Positions 34,771 to 43,659 of a stretch of DNA of 64,000 nucleotides are shown one piece after another. The DNA is taken from assembly GCA_934667505.1 (NCBI GenBank), contig CAKULY010000003.1, positions 55,981-119,980 on the forward strand, read 5' to 3'. The first letter of the stretch is position 1; the number at the start of each line of letters is the position of its first letter. The stretch is from an uncultured Treponema sp. (GTDB lineage: Bacteria > Spirochaetota > Spirochaetia > Treponematales > Treponemataceae). Made by a program: the position numbers and the translations under genes. Below the pieces are notes generated by a model that was given only the letters and a program-made list of their open reading frames with translations, was not told where the DNA came from and did no database searches.

Positions 34771-34907
34771 AAAGGGGATGTCTAATAAGTTCTAAATGTC
34801 ATTGTCGTACTTGATACGACAATCTCTAAATGATTGCAATATATGCATTTAGATTTTCGGGTCAAGCCCGAAAATGACAGAAAAGATACTTTTGGGACAG
34901 CCCCTTT
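34771..34907. repeat. R2 repeat, complete copy
   Basis: The ends AAAGGGGATGTC and GGGACAGCCCCTTT are imperfect inverted repeats. Inside are two hairpins: TTGTCGTA/TACGACAA and ATTTTCGGG/CCCGAAAAT. Positions 34824-34907 recur almost base for base, inverted, at 63917-64000. It carries no coding capacity. Confidence 0.85.
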
Positions 34908-34927
34908 CTTATAGGAGTTAAAATTTT

Positions 34928-35455
34928 ATGAAAGTTATTAAGAAAAAGTTTTTTGAGCTTATCTGTGTTGTTGCTCTTGTTTTTACAAGCTGCGCGTCGA
35001 TTCCAGAACCTTCGCAAAAGAATTCTTCAATGTTTTACGGCTATGCGGAAATCGTTCCAGATGATTATTTTTACGGACAAAAAAGTCAAAAGAATGGAAT
35101 TACAGTTGTTCTGGAAAACTATAAAACCGGAAAAACCTATACAATGACAAGCAATTATCGTGGCGAACTCATAAAATCTAATGTCGAGCCAGGAAAATAC
35201 TTTGTAAAGAAAGTAAGTGCCGATTTTTTTGAAAATGAACGCTCTTGGAAAATAGAATTTTCTTTTTCAAGCAGCGATATGGATTCTTTGTTTGATGTTG
35301 GATATGGAGCTTATTCATTGGGTAAATTTATTATAACAAGCAATGCGCAGACTCGAATGTGCCATCTTTCTTTTGGAGCTGAAAAGGAAGGTGTAAAAGA
35401 ACTTTTTATGAACTATTATCCAGATTCTCTGTGGCTTTATGAGTCTTGGCAGTAG
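34928..35455 (+). CDS. Lipoprotein of unknown function
   Basis: A 175-residue lipoprotein with lipobox FTSC. The mature part has a beta-rich segment (GITVVLENYKTGKTYTMTSN, then EPGKYFVKKV) like a carboxypeptidase-regulatory or transthyretin-type fold. The SD is AGGAG; the gene lies directly after the R2 repeat. No family assigned. Confidence 0.7.
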   Translation: MKVIKKKFFELICVVALVFTSCASIPEPSQKNSSMFYGYAEIVPDDYFYGQKSQKNGITVVLENYKTGKTYTMTSNYRGELIKSNVEPGKYFVKKVSADFFENERSWKIEFSFSSSDMDSLFDVGYGAYSLGKFIITSNAQTRMCHLSFGAEKEGVKELFMNYYPDSLWLYESWQ

Positions 35456-35472
35456 CTTTTGAATGGAAAAAA

Positions 35473-37386
35473 ATGAATATACTTTCGGTTAATAACGTTT
35501 CAAAAATTGGAAGGGAAGAACCTCTTTTTACAGAAGTAGCTTTTGGATTGGACTACGGCGAAAAGGCCGCTTTAATTGGGCGCAACGGCTCTGGAAAATC
35601 CACCTTGCTAAACACAATTGCAGGTGTTCTAACGCCCGACGAAGGAACTGTGGTAATAAATCGCAGCGCAGGGCTATCTTTTTTGCCGCAGTCGCCTGTT
35701 TTTGAGCCGAACGACACAATAAAAGAACATATTTTTAAAAGTCCTTCTCCAAAACTTGCAATAATTCAGGATTTTTTAGAAGTCTGCCAAAAACTTTCAA
35801 CAAGCGAAAGCTCTTCCGTGCAAAAGCGTTATGAAGAATTGAATAAAAAGATGGAAGACAAAGATTTGTGGAACTATGAATCTCAAGTTTCTTCAATTCT
35901 TTCTACGTTGGGAATTACTGATTTGAACAGAAAAATGGGCGAACTCAGCGGTGGAATGGTAAAAAAAGTTGCCCTTGCTCAAGTTCTGGTCGAAGATTCA
36001 AAGCTATTGCTTTTGGACGAGCCTACAAACCATTTGGATATTTCTACAATCACCTGGCTTCAAAATTATCTGCACGACACAGACAGAACGGTTTTAATGG
36101 TTACCCACGACCGCTACTTTTTGGACGCAGTTTGCACAAATATTTTTGAAATCGCAAATCGCCGGTTAAAACTTTATCAGGGGAATTATTCAACTTACCT
36201 TGAAAAAAAAGAAACCGAAGCTCAAATTCAGCAGAATACAGACAGAAGAATCGAAAGCATCTTGCGGTTTGAACGCGACTGGCTTATGCGGGGTCCTTGC
36301 GCTCGAGGAACAAAGTCAAAAGCCCGAATTCAACGCGATATGCAGCTTATAAATCGCGAAAAATTTAGGCAAGAAAAAGGTTTTTCTTTTGAAGTTCAAG
36401 GGCGTAGGCTTGGCGGAAAAGTTTTAGAGCTTGAACACATTTCAAAGTCATATCCAAAAGGCGGCGTTTGCTCAAAAGACGGTCAGACAGTTCCTGTTAT
36501 AAAAGATTTTTCTTACGTATTTACAAAAGGACAGCGAATCGGAATCTTTGGCGACAATGGCTCTGGAAAGTCAACTTTTTTAAACATAATTACAGGTCTT
36601 GTTCCGCCAGATACTGGAACTGTGACTTGCGGAGTGAACACTGTTTTTGGCTATTACAATCAAAATCCGCAATTTAAAGATTTAAATCAGACTGTAATTG
36701 AATACTTAAAGGAAGCCGGCGAGTACATTGCTCGTACCGACGGAAAAACTTTGAGCGCCGCTCTTTTTTTGAACGAATTTGGTTTTGAAGGCAAAATACA
36801 ACATTCTCCGCTTTCAAGCTTGAGCGGAGGAGAACGCAAACGTCTGTTTTTAATCCGGCTTTTGATGACTAATCCAAACTTTCTTGTGCTAGACGAGCCT
36901 ACAAACGACTTTGATATTTTTACAATGAACGTCATGGAAGATTTTCTTTTGCAGTATCAGGGCTGCCTTTTGATTGTTAGCCACGACCGTTACTTTATGG
37001 ATAAAGTCGCAGATTCCCTTTTTATTCTTGAAGAAGATGGCGGCATTTCTGGCTTTGTAGGAAAATGCTCTGAATATATTGAATACCGCGAGCAAAAGCA
37101 AAAGGAAAAAAATCAGGCAGAAAAAAAACAGCAGAGTATAACGCAAGAAGTTTCGCAGCCTTCTAATTCAAGACGGAAGATGACATTTAAAGAAAAAAAG
37201 GAGTTTGAAGAGCTGGAAGGCAAAATTCTTGAGCTTGAAGAAAAAAAATCTGAACTGGAAGGGCAGCTTTCGCAAGGTGGAAACGTTGACTTTCAAACTT
37301 TGAACAAGGAATATTCAAAAGTAAGCGCAGATTTGGATGCAAAATATTCTAGGTGGGAAGAATTAGCGGCTTTGGCGTCAATGTAG
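35473..37386 (+). CDS. ABC-F family ATPase (Uup-like)
   Basis: A 637-residue soluble protein with two ABC domains and no membrane part. Walker A motifs are GRNGSGKST and GDNGSGKST, signatures are LSGGMVKKVALAQ and LSGGERKRLFLIRLL, and Walker B motifs are LLLLDEPTNHLD and FLVLDEPTNDFD. A linker with MRGPCARGTKSKARIQ and a C-terminal coiled coil (about 575-637) match Uup. These proteins act on the ribosome. The start ATG at 35473 is chosen over an in-frame TTG nine codons earlier, which overlaps the lipoprotein end. It converges with the radical SAM gene with 1 nt between stops. Confidence 0.9.
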   Translation: MNILSVNNVSKIGREEPLFTEVAFGLDYGEKAALIGRNGSGKSTLLNTIAGVLTPDEGTVVINRSAGLSFLPQSPVFEPNDTIKEHIFKSPSPKLAIIQDFLEVCQKLSTSESSSVQKRYEELNKKMEDKDLWNYESQVSSILSTLGITDLNRKMGELSGGMVKKVALAQVLVEDSKLLLLDEPTNHLDISTITWLQNYLHDTDRTVLMVTHDRYFLDAVCTNIFEIANRRLKLYQGNYSTYLEKKETEAQIQQNTDRRIESILRFERDWLMRGPCARGTKSKARIQRDMQLINREKFRQEKGFSFEVQGRRLGGKVLELEHISKSYPKGGVCSKDGQTVPVIKDFSYVFTKGQRIGIFGDNGSGKSTFLNIITGLVPPDTGTVTCGVNTVFGYYNQNPQFKDLNQTVIEYLKEAGEYIARTDGKTLSAALFLNEFGFEGKIQHSPLSSLSGGERKRLFLIRLLMTNPNFLVLDEPTNDFDIFTMNVMEDFLLQYQGCLLIVSHDRYFMDKVADSLFILEEDGGISGFVGKCSEYIEYREQKQKEKNQAEKKQQSITQEVSQPSNSRRKMTFKEKKEFEELEGKILELEEKKSELEGQLSQGGNVDFQTLNKEYSKVSADLDAKYSRWEELAALASM

Positions 37387-37387
37387 T

Positions 37388-39085
37388 TTATTTTTCTACC
37401 GTCCAATCTGTGCCGTTTTTTCCTTTAAAACATTTTACCTTGCATTTGTATTTTTTCGCGTTCTGTGCAAAGAATTTTATATCGCAAGCAAATTGGCTCA
37501 TTAAATCGTCAGGGTGAAAATCTAAGCTCAGATATTGAACTTTTCCGTCAGACTCTGCGCGGCTAAGCGCCCCGTTTATGCGAATGATATTTTCTGCGAC
37601 TAAATAAAAACTCTGCAATTCGGCTCTTATAAATTCAATTTGAAGTTTTTCAATTTTTTCATGGCTTAAGCAAAGAGTGTCTATTTTTGCCAAAGATTTT
37701 CCTTCGCTCTTTTCTTTTGTTTGGGAATACCATTTTGAAAAATCCTCAAGCAGGATAACTGGTCTTTTGTGGCAGGCTTTGCAAACCGAAATAAACCAGG
37801 GAACAGCTCTTCCTTGATTGTAAAAAACGTTGCAAGCGTGGCTAAGCTCTTCTGATTTTTTTATTTCTTTTTGCGAATAAGACTTCGATTTTATTACGTG
37901 ATACGGAGCCTTTTTTTCAAAATCCAAACCTAAGGAAATCGCATTTTCTGCTAAAGCAGTTCCAGGCAAAACTGAAAGGCAAAACGTTTCAAGGTTGTTT
38001 GGATACAAGTTTAGGGCGAAATCAATGCTTTTCTTAAAACCTTCAAAGGTATCTCCTGGCAATCCGTAGATTAAGTCAAAGCCAAAAATTACGCCTTCTT
38101 GATTCAAAATTCCAATGTTTTTTGTGAACAATTTTTTGTCAAAACTTCTGTTTACAAGTCTTAAAACTTCCGGATTTGAACTTTGCAAGCCAAATTGAAG
38201 CGCGCATGGAATTTTTGTAAAAGCCTTTGCCAATTCCCTGTCTAAAAATTCTGCGCGTGCTTCAAAATAAAAAAAGATTCCCGGCGCTTTTTGGGCAATT
38301 TTTTGCAAAATCATTTTGGCTCTAGTTCTGTCTGCGTTGTAGGTTGGGTCCAGCACAAAAACCTGATTTATCTTTTTCTTGCTGAACAGTTCAAGCTCTT
38401 TTTCAATTCTTTGCATTGGAAAGTAGCGAATCTTTTTTTCGCCTTTTGATTCGTAGCAGTAAGAACACTTAAAGGGGCAGCCTCTTGCAAGTTCCCACAA
38501 AGCGCCGCCGTATTCGGCTGGGTCTAAAGTTCCGTCAAGGTAAGGGGAAGGCAAGTTTTCTACTTCTGTTTGAAAAGTTCTTTCTTGCGCTAATCTTTTT
38601 GCGCTTTCTTTTGAGCCAGTTTTTTCTAAAAGCTTTATGAGCTCGGGAACTGTTTTTTCGCCAGGACCTTTTACGCAATAGTCAAAGGATGTAAAACTTT
38701 CTGCATTTGCAGTAACTTCAGGACCGCCAGCAAATGTCACTATATTTGGACACTTGGTTTTTAAAATCCTTGCGGCTTCTTCAAGTTCGTTTCTATTCCA
38801 AACAAAAACGCTGAATCCCACATATTTTAAAGTGGCATTTGTTTTTTTTGCAATTTGAATAATATTTTCTGCAATGAAAAGGGCAGCATCTGCGGTGGAA
38901 TTTACACAATTTGCCTCGCAAAAATTTTTGTCTTCTTTGCTGAACGCTTTTAGCTCGACGTTGAAGTTTTGCGCGATAAAACTGTCGTTTTTTAATGCAG
39001 AGGCAATGCACGCAGCTCCAAGCGGCAACGCCTGGGGAGAAGTTTCTATAAGAAGTGTTGTGCATAAAATTAGCGGTTTTTCCAT
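37388..39085 (-). CDS. B12-binding radical SAM protein
   Basis: A 565-residue protein. The N-terminal B12-binding-like domain (about 1-150, PLGAACIASALKN; KYVGFSVFVWNR; FAGGPEVTANAESF) is followed by a radical SAM domain with CPFKCSYCYESKG near residue 205 and a C-terminal DUF4080-like region with CKACHKRP. The SAM cluster is intact. The substrate is unknown. It lies 9 nt downstream of the FAD dehydrogenase gene. Confidence 0.85.
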   Translation of the reverse strand: MEKPLILCTTLLIETSPQALPLGAACIASALKNDSFIAQNFNVELKAFSKEDKNFCEANCVNSTADAALFIAENIIQIAKKTNATLKYVGFSVFVWNRNELEEAARILKTKCPNIVTFAGGPEVTANAESFTSFDYCVKGPGEKTVPELIKLLEKTGSKESAKRLAQERTFQTEVENLPSPYLDGTLDPAEYGGALWELARGCPFKCSYCYESKGEKKIRYFPMQRIEKELELFSKKKINQVFVLDPTYNADRTRAKMILQKIAQKAPGIFFYFEARAEFLDRELAKAFTKIPCALQFGLQSSNPEVLRLVNRSFDKKLFTKNIGILNQEGVIFGFDLIYGLPGDTFEGFKKSIDFALNLYPNNLETFCLSVLPGTALAENAISLGLDFEKKAPYHVIKSKSYSQKEIKKSEELSHACNVFYNQGRAVPWFISVCKACHKRPVILLEDFSKWYSQTKEKSEGKSLAKIDTLCLSHEKIEKLQIEFIRAELQSFYLVAENIIRINGALSRAESDGKVQYLSLDFHPDDLMSQFACDIKFFAQNAKKYKCKVKCFKGKNGTDWTVEK

Positions 39086-39094
39086 AATAAAAGG

Positions 39095-40717
39095 TTAATG
39101 CTTTTCAAGCAACGCCTGCGCTATTGCCGCGCAGCAACGTTCTCCGTCCATTGCGGAAGAAACAATTCCTCCTGAATAGCCGCTGCCTTCTCCGCACGGA
39201 TACAAGTTCTTTAAGACAGGCGATTCAAGCGTTTTTGCGTCGCGGACAATTCTCACCGGAGTGCTGGTCCTTGTTTCGCTGGCTATAAGAAGAGCCTGTT
39301 TTGAAACAAATCCTTTCATGTTTTTGCCAAAATTCAAAAATCCTTGAGCAAGTCTTCTGCCAATAAAATCAGGAAGCCAAATATCTAGCCTTGAAGAAAC
39401 AACTCCCGGCGTGTAGCTTGTTTGCGGCAAGTCTTTTGATTGCTTGTGAGCAAGAAAATCTGTCATCAGTTGAGCTGGTGCTTTTTGACCCTGTCCATGT
39501 CTTTTTGTTTCTTCTTCTAGCCAGTTTCTAAAAATAAGACCTGCAAGGGCGGCGCAGCCTCTTCCTTTAGCTTGATGAACAAATTCTTCCGGTATATCTT
39601 CCGGGCGAATTTCTGTAACTATGGCGGCGTTTGACCAGTTGCTGTTTCTTGTGCTGGAACTCATTCCATTTACAACAATTTGATTTTCGCTCGTTGCGCT
39701 TGGAACTACAACTCCACCTGGACACATGCAGAATGAATAGACCCCGCGTTCTTCTACTTGTGTTGTGAGCCTGTATTCCGCAGCTCCCATGCCTTCAGTT
39801 TTTCCGTGATATTGAATTGAATCTATTAAACTGCGAGGGTGTTCAACACGCACTCCTGCGGCAAAAGCTTTTGATTCAAGCGATTGAGGATTTTCTTGAG
39901 CAAGAAGTTCATAAATGTCTAGTGCACTGTGTCCAGTTGCTAAAAGCACAGCATCTGCTAAAAAATTTTGTATTTCGCCGGAAACTGTATTTTTTGCAAC
40001 AATCCCTTTTACAGTAGAATCTTCTTCTATAAAGTCCACGCATCTAGTGTTAAATTGAAAACAGCCTCCCATCTTGATTATGAACTTTTTCATTTCGTTT
40101 ATGACGAGCGGCAATTTTTCAGTTCCTATGTGAGGATGCGCATCTGTTAAAATTAAAGGATTTGCACCGAATTTTACAAAAATTTGAAGAATTCGGCTGA
40201 TGTTTCCTCTCTTGTTGCTGCGAGTGTAAAGCTTTCCGTCGCTAAAAGTGCCGGCGCCGCCTTCGCCAAAGCAGTAGTTTGAATCGCCGTTCACTTTGCC
40301 TTCTGTGCTGATTTTTGCGATTGTTCTTTTTCGTTCAGAAGTTTCTTCTCCGCGCTCAATAATTATTGGGCGTATTCCAAGCTCAATCAGTTTTAATGCG
40401 CCAAAAAGTCCTGCCGGTCCTGAGCCTACAATAATTACTTGCGGAATTTTTTTATCCTCGGCAGAAAGTTTTTTCCATTGTGGAAGTTCGTCCGTTCCTT
40501 GTTTTGGAACTTGCTCGTCGATATAAACTTTGTACCTTAGGTGGATTTTTAATTGTCCGTGCCTTGCATCAATCGATTTTTTAGCAAAAACGCAGTGAAC
40601 CTCATGCATTTTTGAATCAATATTTTGATTTTTCAGTTCTTTCTGAATAAGTTCTTGAATAAGATTCTCGTTTTTTTCATCTTGCGGTTTTACAGTGATA
40701 GAAAGTTCTTTTTGCAT
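39095..40717 (-). CDS. FAD-dependent dehydrogenase (COG2509-type)
   Basis: A 540-residue flavoprotein. An N-terminal extension (about 1-90) precedes the dinucleotide fold VIIVGSGPAGLFGALKLIELG and IIIERG. Later family motifs are GEGGAGTFSDGKLYTR, AVLLATGHSALDIY and the C-terminal YPCGEGSGYSGGIVSSAMDG. Substrate is not known for this family. No SD; a TAGAAT box stands 6 nt before the ATG, predicting a leaderless mRNA. First gene of a pair with the radical SAM gene. Confidence 0.9.
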   Translation of the reverse strand: MQKELSITVKPQDEKNENLIQELIQKELKNQNIDSKMHEVHCVFAKKSIDARHGQLKIHLRYKVYIDEQVPKQGTDELPQWKKLSAEDKKIPQVIIVGSGPAGLFGALKLIELGIRPIIIERGEETSERKRTIAKISTEGKVNGDSNYCFGEGGAGTFSDGKLYTRSNKRGNISRILQIFVKFGANPLILTDAHPHIGTEKLPLVINEMKKFIIKMGGCFQFNTRCVDFIEEDSTVKGIVAKNTVSGEIQNFLADAVLLATGHSALDIYELLAQENPQSLESKAFAAGVRVEHPRSLIDSIQYHGKTEGMGAAEYRLTTQVEERGVYSFCMCPGGVVVPSATSENQIVVNGMSSSTRNSNWSNAAIVTEIRPEDIPEEFVHQAKGRGCAALAGLIFRNWLEEETKRHGQGQKAPAQLMTDFLAHKQSKDLPQTSYTPGVVSSRLDIWLPDFIGRRLAQGFLNFGKNMKGFVSKQALLIASETRTSTPVRIVRDAKTLESPVLKNLYPCGEGSGYSGGIVSSAMDGERCCAAIAQALLEKH

Positions 40718-40723
40718 AAGAAC

Positions 40724-40752
40724 ATTCTACCACAAATAAAAGAAACTTTAAA
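40724..40752 (-). promoter_or_regulatory. Promoter of the FAD dehydrogenase gene, leaderless arrangement
   Basis: On the minus strand, TTTAAA (40747-40752), 17 bp, TAGAAT (40724-40729), then 6 nt to the ATG at 40717. Confidence 0.5.
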
Positions 40753-40767
40753 TTAGGGTAAACATTT

Positions 40768-40977
40768 CTAATCTTCTTCGTATTTTAGAATGTCGCCAGG
40801 GGTGCAGTCCAGCGTCCTGCAAATCGCTTCTAGCGTAGAAAAGCGGATTGCATTCACCTTGTTGTTTTTGATTTTAGAAAGATTTACATTTGTAATTCCA
40901 ACTTTTTCCGCAAGTTCTCCGAGCGAAATCTTCTTTTCGACCATTACGCGGTCGAGGTAAAGCACAATTTTTCCCAT
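40768..40977 (-). CDS. Cro/CI-type HTH regulator (YozG-like)
   Basis: A 69-residue single-domain DNA-binding protein; helix-turn-helix in SLGELAEKVGITNVNLSKIKN, ending in CTPGDILKYEED as in small XRE regulators. The SD AGAGG precedes the ATG. It is 12 nt after the DUF2975 membrane protein gene, a pairing common in Firmicutes. Probably controls its own operon. Confidence 0.9.
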   Translation of the reverse strand: MGKIVLYLDRVMVEKKISLGELAEKVGITNVNLSKIKNNKVNAIRFSTLEAICRTLDCTPGDILKYEED

Positions 40978-40989
40978 AATCGCCTCTTT

Positions 40990-41559
40990 TTACACAAGCC
41001 CTTCAACTTCGCTTTCAAGTTCTTTGCCGTAAGCGAACGCTTGCGAAAGGCAAATCATGGCGATTCCCATTGCAACTCCTGTAACTTGAACGCTTGTTTC
41101 AACGTTGTCAACGCCAATTGCAAGCTTTGCGATTGCACTCATAATAAGACCGATAACTGGAATCATAATGCTAAAAATGCCGATTTCGCGAATCATTCGA
41201 ACGTTGTCTTTTTGGAATGGAGTTGCGCCTTTGCTGAACCAGGTTTTTCCTTCTGTTGTCTTTATGATAAGATAGATGTTTCTGAAAATCATTGTCATGC
41301 AGAGCATCGTAAAAAGTCCTGCAAAGCAAAAGATTCTCACCGCTTGCGGAATAAGAATTCCATTTTCATTTGCGATTGAAATTTCAAATCCGTTTGTGGC
41401 GATTTGTCCATCGCCAACCTGTTCTAGCAAGAAGTTTCCGAATTTTTCAACCGAAACAAAAGATGCAATTACTGCTGCGACCATGGCAAGTGAGCTTGCA
41501 AAAAAAAGGATTTCACAGCATTTTGCGATGATTTTTGTGGCTTTGTTTAGATTTTTCAT
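40990..41559 (-). CDS. DUF2975-family membrane protein
   Basis: A 189-residue integral membrane protein with four helices (about 15-35, 70-95, 120-142, 150-172). The pattern RIFCFAGLFTMLCMTMIFRNIYLIIKTTEGKTWFSKGATPF is partly shared with DUF2975 proteins (KGxPF motif). First gene of a two-gene operon with an HTH regulator. The pair may act as a membrane sensor with its regulator; this is inferred. Confidence 0.82.
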   Translation of the reverse strand: MKNLNKATKIIAKCCEILFFASSLAMVAAVIASFVSVEKFGNFLLEQVGDGQIATNGFEISIANENGILIPQAVRIFCFAGLFTMLCMTMIFRNIYLIIKTTEGKTWFSKGATPFQKDNVRMIREIGIFSIMIPVIGLIMSAIAKLAIGVDNVETSVQVTGVAMGIAMICLSQAFAYGKELESEVEGLV

Positions 41560-41671
41560 ATTGTAACCTCAAACTGAATAAATTTCGTCGAGAAGCAAAA
41601 CTTTGACTTTGCGGTTGGTAAAGTTTTACTTCTCACGGTTACAATATAAGACTAGATTTAATGTTTGTCAA
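41560..41671 (-). promoter_or_regulatory. Promoter and nested inverted repeats before the DUF2975-HTH operon
   Basis: On the minus strand, TTGACA (41666-41671), 17 bp, TATATT (41643-41648). ATTGTAACC (41560-41568) and GGTTACAAT (41637-41645) are perfect 9-bp arms, overlapping the SD region and the -10. Inside are AGAAGCAAAACTTT (41591-41604) and AAAGTTTTACTTCT (41620-41633), 13 of 14 matched. These could be paired operators or a leader hairpin. Confidence 0.65.
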
Positions 41672-41717
41672 TATATTTTTAACGAAAAACGATAAATCTT
41701 TAATAATTAAAGATAAA

Positions 41718-41923
41718 TAGTCTGAATTTTGAATTTTTTATAAAACGTGAAAAAACGCTTTCAGCGAATTTATAATTTGCTACAGATGGTTGTGCTCGCA
41801 CTTCGTTTGAGCGGGTTAGGGTTGCTATGCAACCTTAATTGTTCTTATCGCACAAAATCTTCACAAATTATAAATTCGCTTACGCTTTTATTCATTTTCA
41901 AAAAACTCAAAATTTCAAAGATA
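41718..41923. repeat. R1 repeat, long form, forward orientation
   Basis: It starts TAGTCTGAATTTTGAA and keeps the CGCTTTCAGCGAATTTA arm, GGTTGCTATGCAACC core and TAAATTCGCTTACGC arm. Ends are diverged (AACTCAAAATTTC). It touches the putP stop region and fills much of the gap 41560-41924. Confidence 0.83.
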
Positions 41924-41924
41924 A

Positions 41925-43490
41925 TTAGTCTCCCATCTTTTTGTATTCGTCGTATTCGCGGAGCATTTCTGGATCCTTGTTTTTATCAAGCAAAGAAACC
42001 ACAACTGTTACTAAAAAGCAGGCTATGAATGCAGGAAGAATTTCGTATATGTCAAAAATTCCGCCTTTAAGGTAGTGCCAAACAACGTCAGTTACTCCGC
42101 CCGTAATAAGACCCGCAATTGCTCCTTTTGCTGTGGTTTTTTTCCAGTAAAGCGCAAGAAGAATCAACGGACCAAAAGTTCCGCCGAATCCTGACCAGGC
42201 GAACGAAACCAAACTGAAGATTGAGCTGTCTGGATTTAGAGAAAGAAGCAGTCCTACAAGAGCGATTGCGAACACGGAAATCCGGCTTACAAGCATAACA
42301 GTTTTATCATCGGCATCTTTTTTTATAATCCCTTTGAAAATATCCTGGCCAATTGCCGAAGAAGCTGCCAAAAGTTGAGAGTCTGCGGTAGACATTGCGG
42401 CTGCAAGAATTGCGCACAAGAAAAGACCTGCGATAAATGCCGGATACATTCTGAGCATTGATTCGCTAAAAACAGCTTCTTGAGTTCCAGCTCCTAAAAC
42501 CTTTATGCCTTCTATGGCAACGTCTTCTGCGTTTGCTCCCAGGAGAATTCCTTTGTTCAAAAGGTAAGCAGTTCCCAGTGTTCCTATTATGAATGTTCCA
42601 ATGTACGAAATAACCATCCAGGAAATGCCCACTCTGCGAGCGGTTGTTATTTCTTTGTTTGAACGGCATCCCATAAAGCGAACGATTATGTGCGGCATTC
42701 CAAAGTAGCCTAAGCACCAAGAAAATGCGGAAAGTGCAGAAACAAAGCTGAACGATTTATTGTTTGTAAAATTATTTAAAATCTGCGAACCAAATTCTCC
42801 GCTCAAAGCCTTGTCTGTAAAAGACTGAACTTGAGTAAGCGCATTTCCAATTCCGCCTAAGTCGATTATGATAATAATAGAAGAAATTACAAATGCCACA
42901 AAGATTAAAGTGCCTTGAATAAAGTCTGTAGTGCAAACGGCTTTATAGCCACCCATTATTGTGTACGAAAGTATGATTATAAATCCTATTAAAAGCCCCA
43001 GATTCCAGTTGAGTCCAAAAACAGAACGGAAAAGTTTTGCGCAGGCAACAAAGCCGGAAGCTGTATAAATTGTAAAGAAAACTACGATAAAGAAAACAGC
43101 TACAATCATAAGAATGTGAGATTTGTCTTTGAATCGGTTTGTAAGAAATTCTGGAATTGTAATTGAATCGCCAAATGCTATTGAGCACTTTCTTAAAGGC
43201 TTTGCAATTATAAGCCATGCCAGATAAGTTCCTGCAATAAGACCAAGCGAAGTCCAAAAAGTTTCTTTAAATCCGCCAAGATAGCAAAGTCCTGGAAGAC
43301 CCATTAAAAGCCATGCAGATGAATCCGAAGCTTCTGCGCTAAGTGCCGTTACCCAAGGTCCGACTTTTCTTCCGCCAAGAAAAAAATCAGAAGCGGTGTC
43401 GTTGCCTTTTGCGGTCTTTAAACCTACATAAACCATTAGACCTAAATAAATTACAAATGCGACTATTTTCGCAATGACAGCAGCTGTCAT
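41925..43490 (-). CDS. putP: Sodium/proline symporter
   Basis: A 521-residue SSS-family transporter with about 13 helices. The N-terminal SDFFLGGRKVGPWVTALSAEASDSS and the helix-9 region CAILAAAMSTADSQLLAASS are strong PutP marks. The SD GGGGGA precedes the ATG. It imports proline with Na+ in characterised members. Confidence 0.94.
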   Translation of the reverse strand: MTAAVIAKIVAFVIYLGLMVYVGLKTAKGNDTASDFFLGGRKVGPWVTALSAEASDSSAWLLMGLPGLCYLGGFKETFWTSLGLIAGTYLAWLIIAKPLRKCSIAFGDSITIPEFLTNRFKDKSHILMIVAVFFIVVFFTIYTASGFVACAKLFRSVFGLNWNLGLLIGFIIILSYTIMGGYKAVCTTDFIQGTLIFVAFVISSIIIIIDLGGIGNALTQVQSFTDKALSGEFGSQILNNFTNNKSFSFVSALSAFSWCLGYFGMPHIIVRFMGCRSNKEITTARRVGISWMVISYIGTFIIGTLGTAYLLNKGILLGANAEDVAIEGIKVLGAGTQEAVFSESMLRMYPAFIAGLFLCAILAAAMSTADSQLLAASSAIGQDIFKGIIKKDADDKTVMLVSRISVFAIALVGLLLSLNPDSSIFSLVSFAWSGFGGTFGPLILLALYWKKTTAKGAIAGLITGGVTDVVWHYLKGGIFDIYEILPAFIACFLVTVVVSLLDKNKDPEMLREYDEYKKMGD

Positions 43491-43585
43491 ATTTCCCCCA
43501 TAAAATAAAAAACGTAATGAAACATTTTAAATGTAATGAAGATGTTAATCAACACTAATGAGGGAAAATGTGTGGAAAATTTAAA

Positions 43586-43633
43586 AAACGGCTGGGCAAG
43601 GCTCGCTTACGCAAGACCTTAATCCAGCCGTTT
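43586..43633 (-). terminator. Terminator-like hairpin (R3 type) after the poly-G lipoprotein gene
   Basis: AAACGGCTGG pairs with CCAGCCGTTT. Read on the minus strand a T-run follows (CCGTTTTTTAAATTTT), which suits the gene ending at 43660. The loop contains CAAGGCTCGCTTACGC, similar to the hairpin at 49885-49929 on the other strand. Confidence 0.7.
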
Positions 43634-43659
43634 GTTTTATAAAAAATCCTAAATCTGTA

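Noticed and set aside
34771-34907. R2 as an ncRNA gene
   Set aside because: No promoter is seen and inverted ends with a distant near-identical copy favour a mobile repeat.
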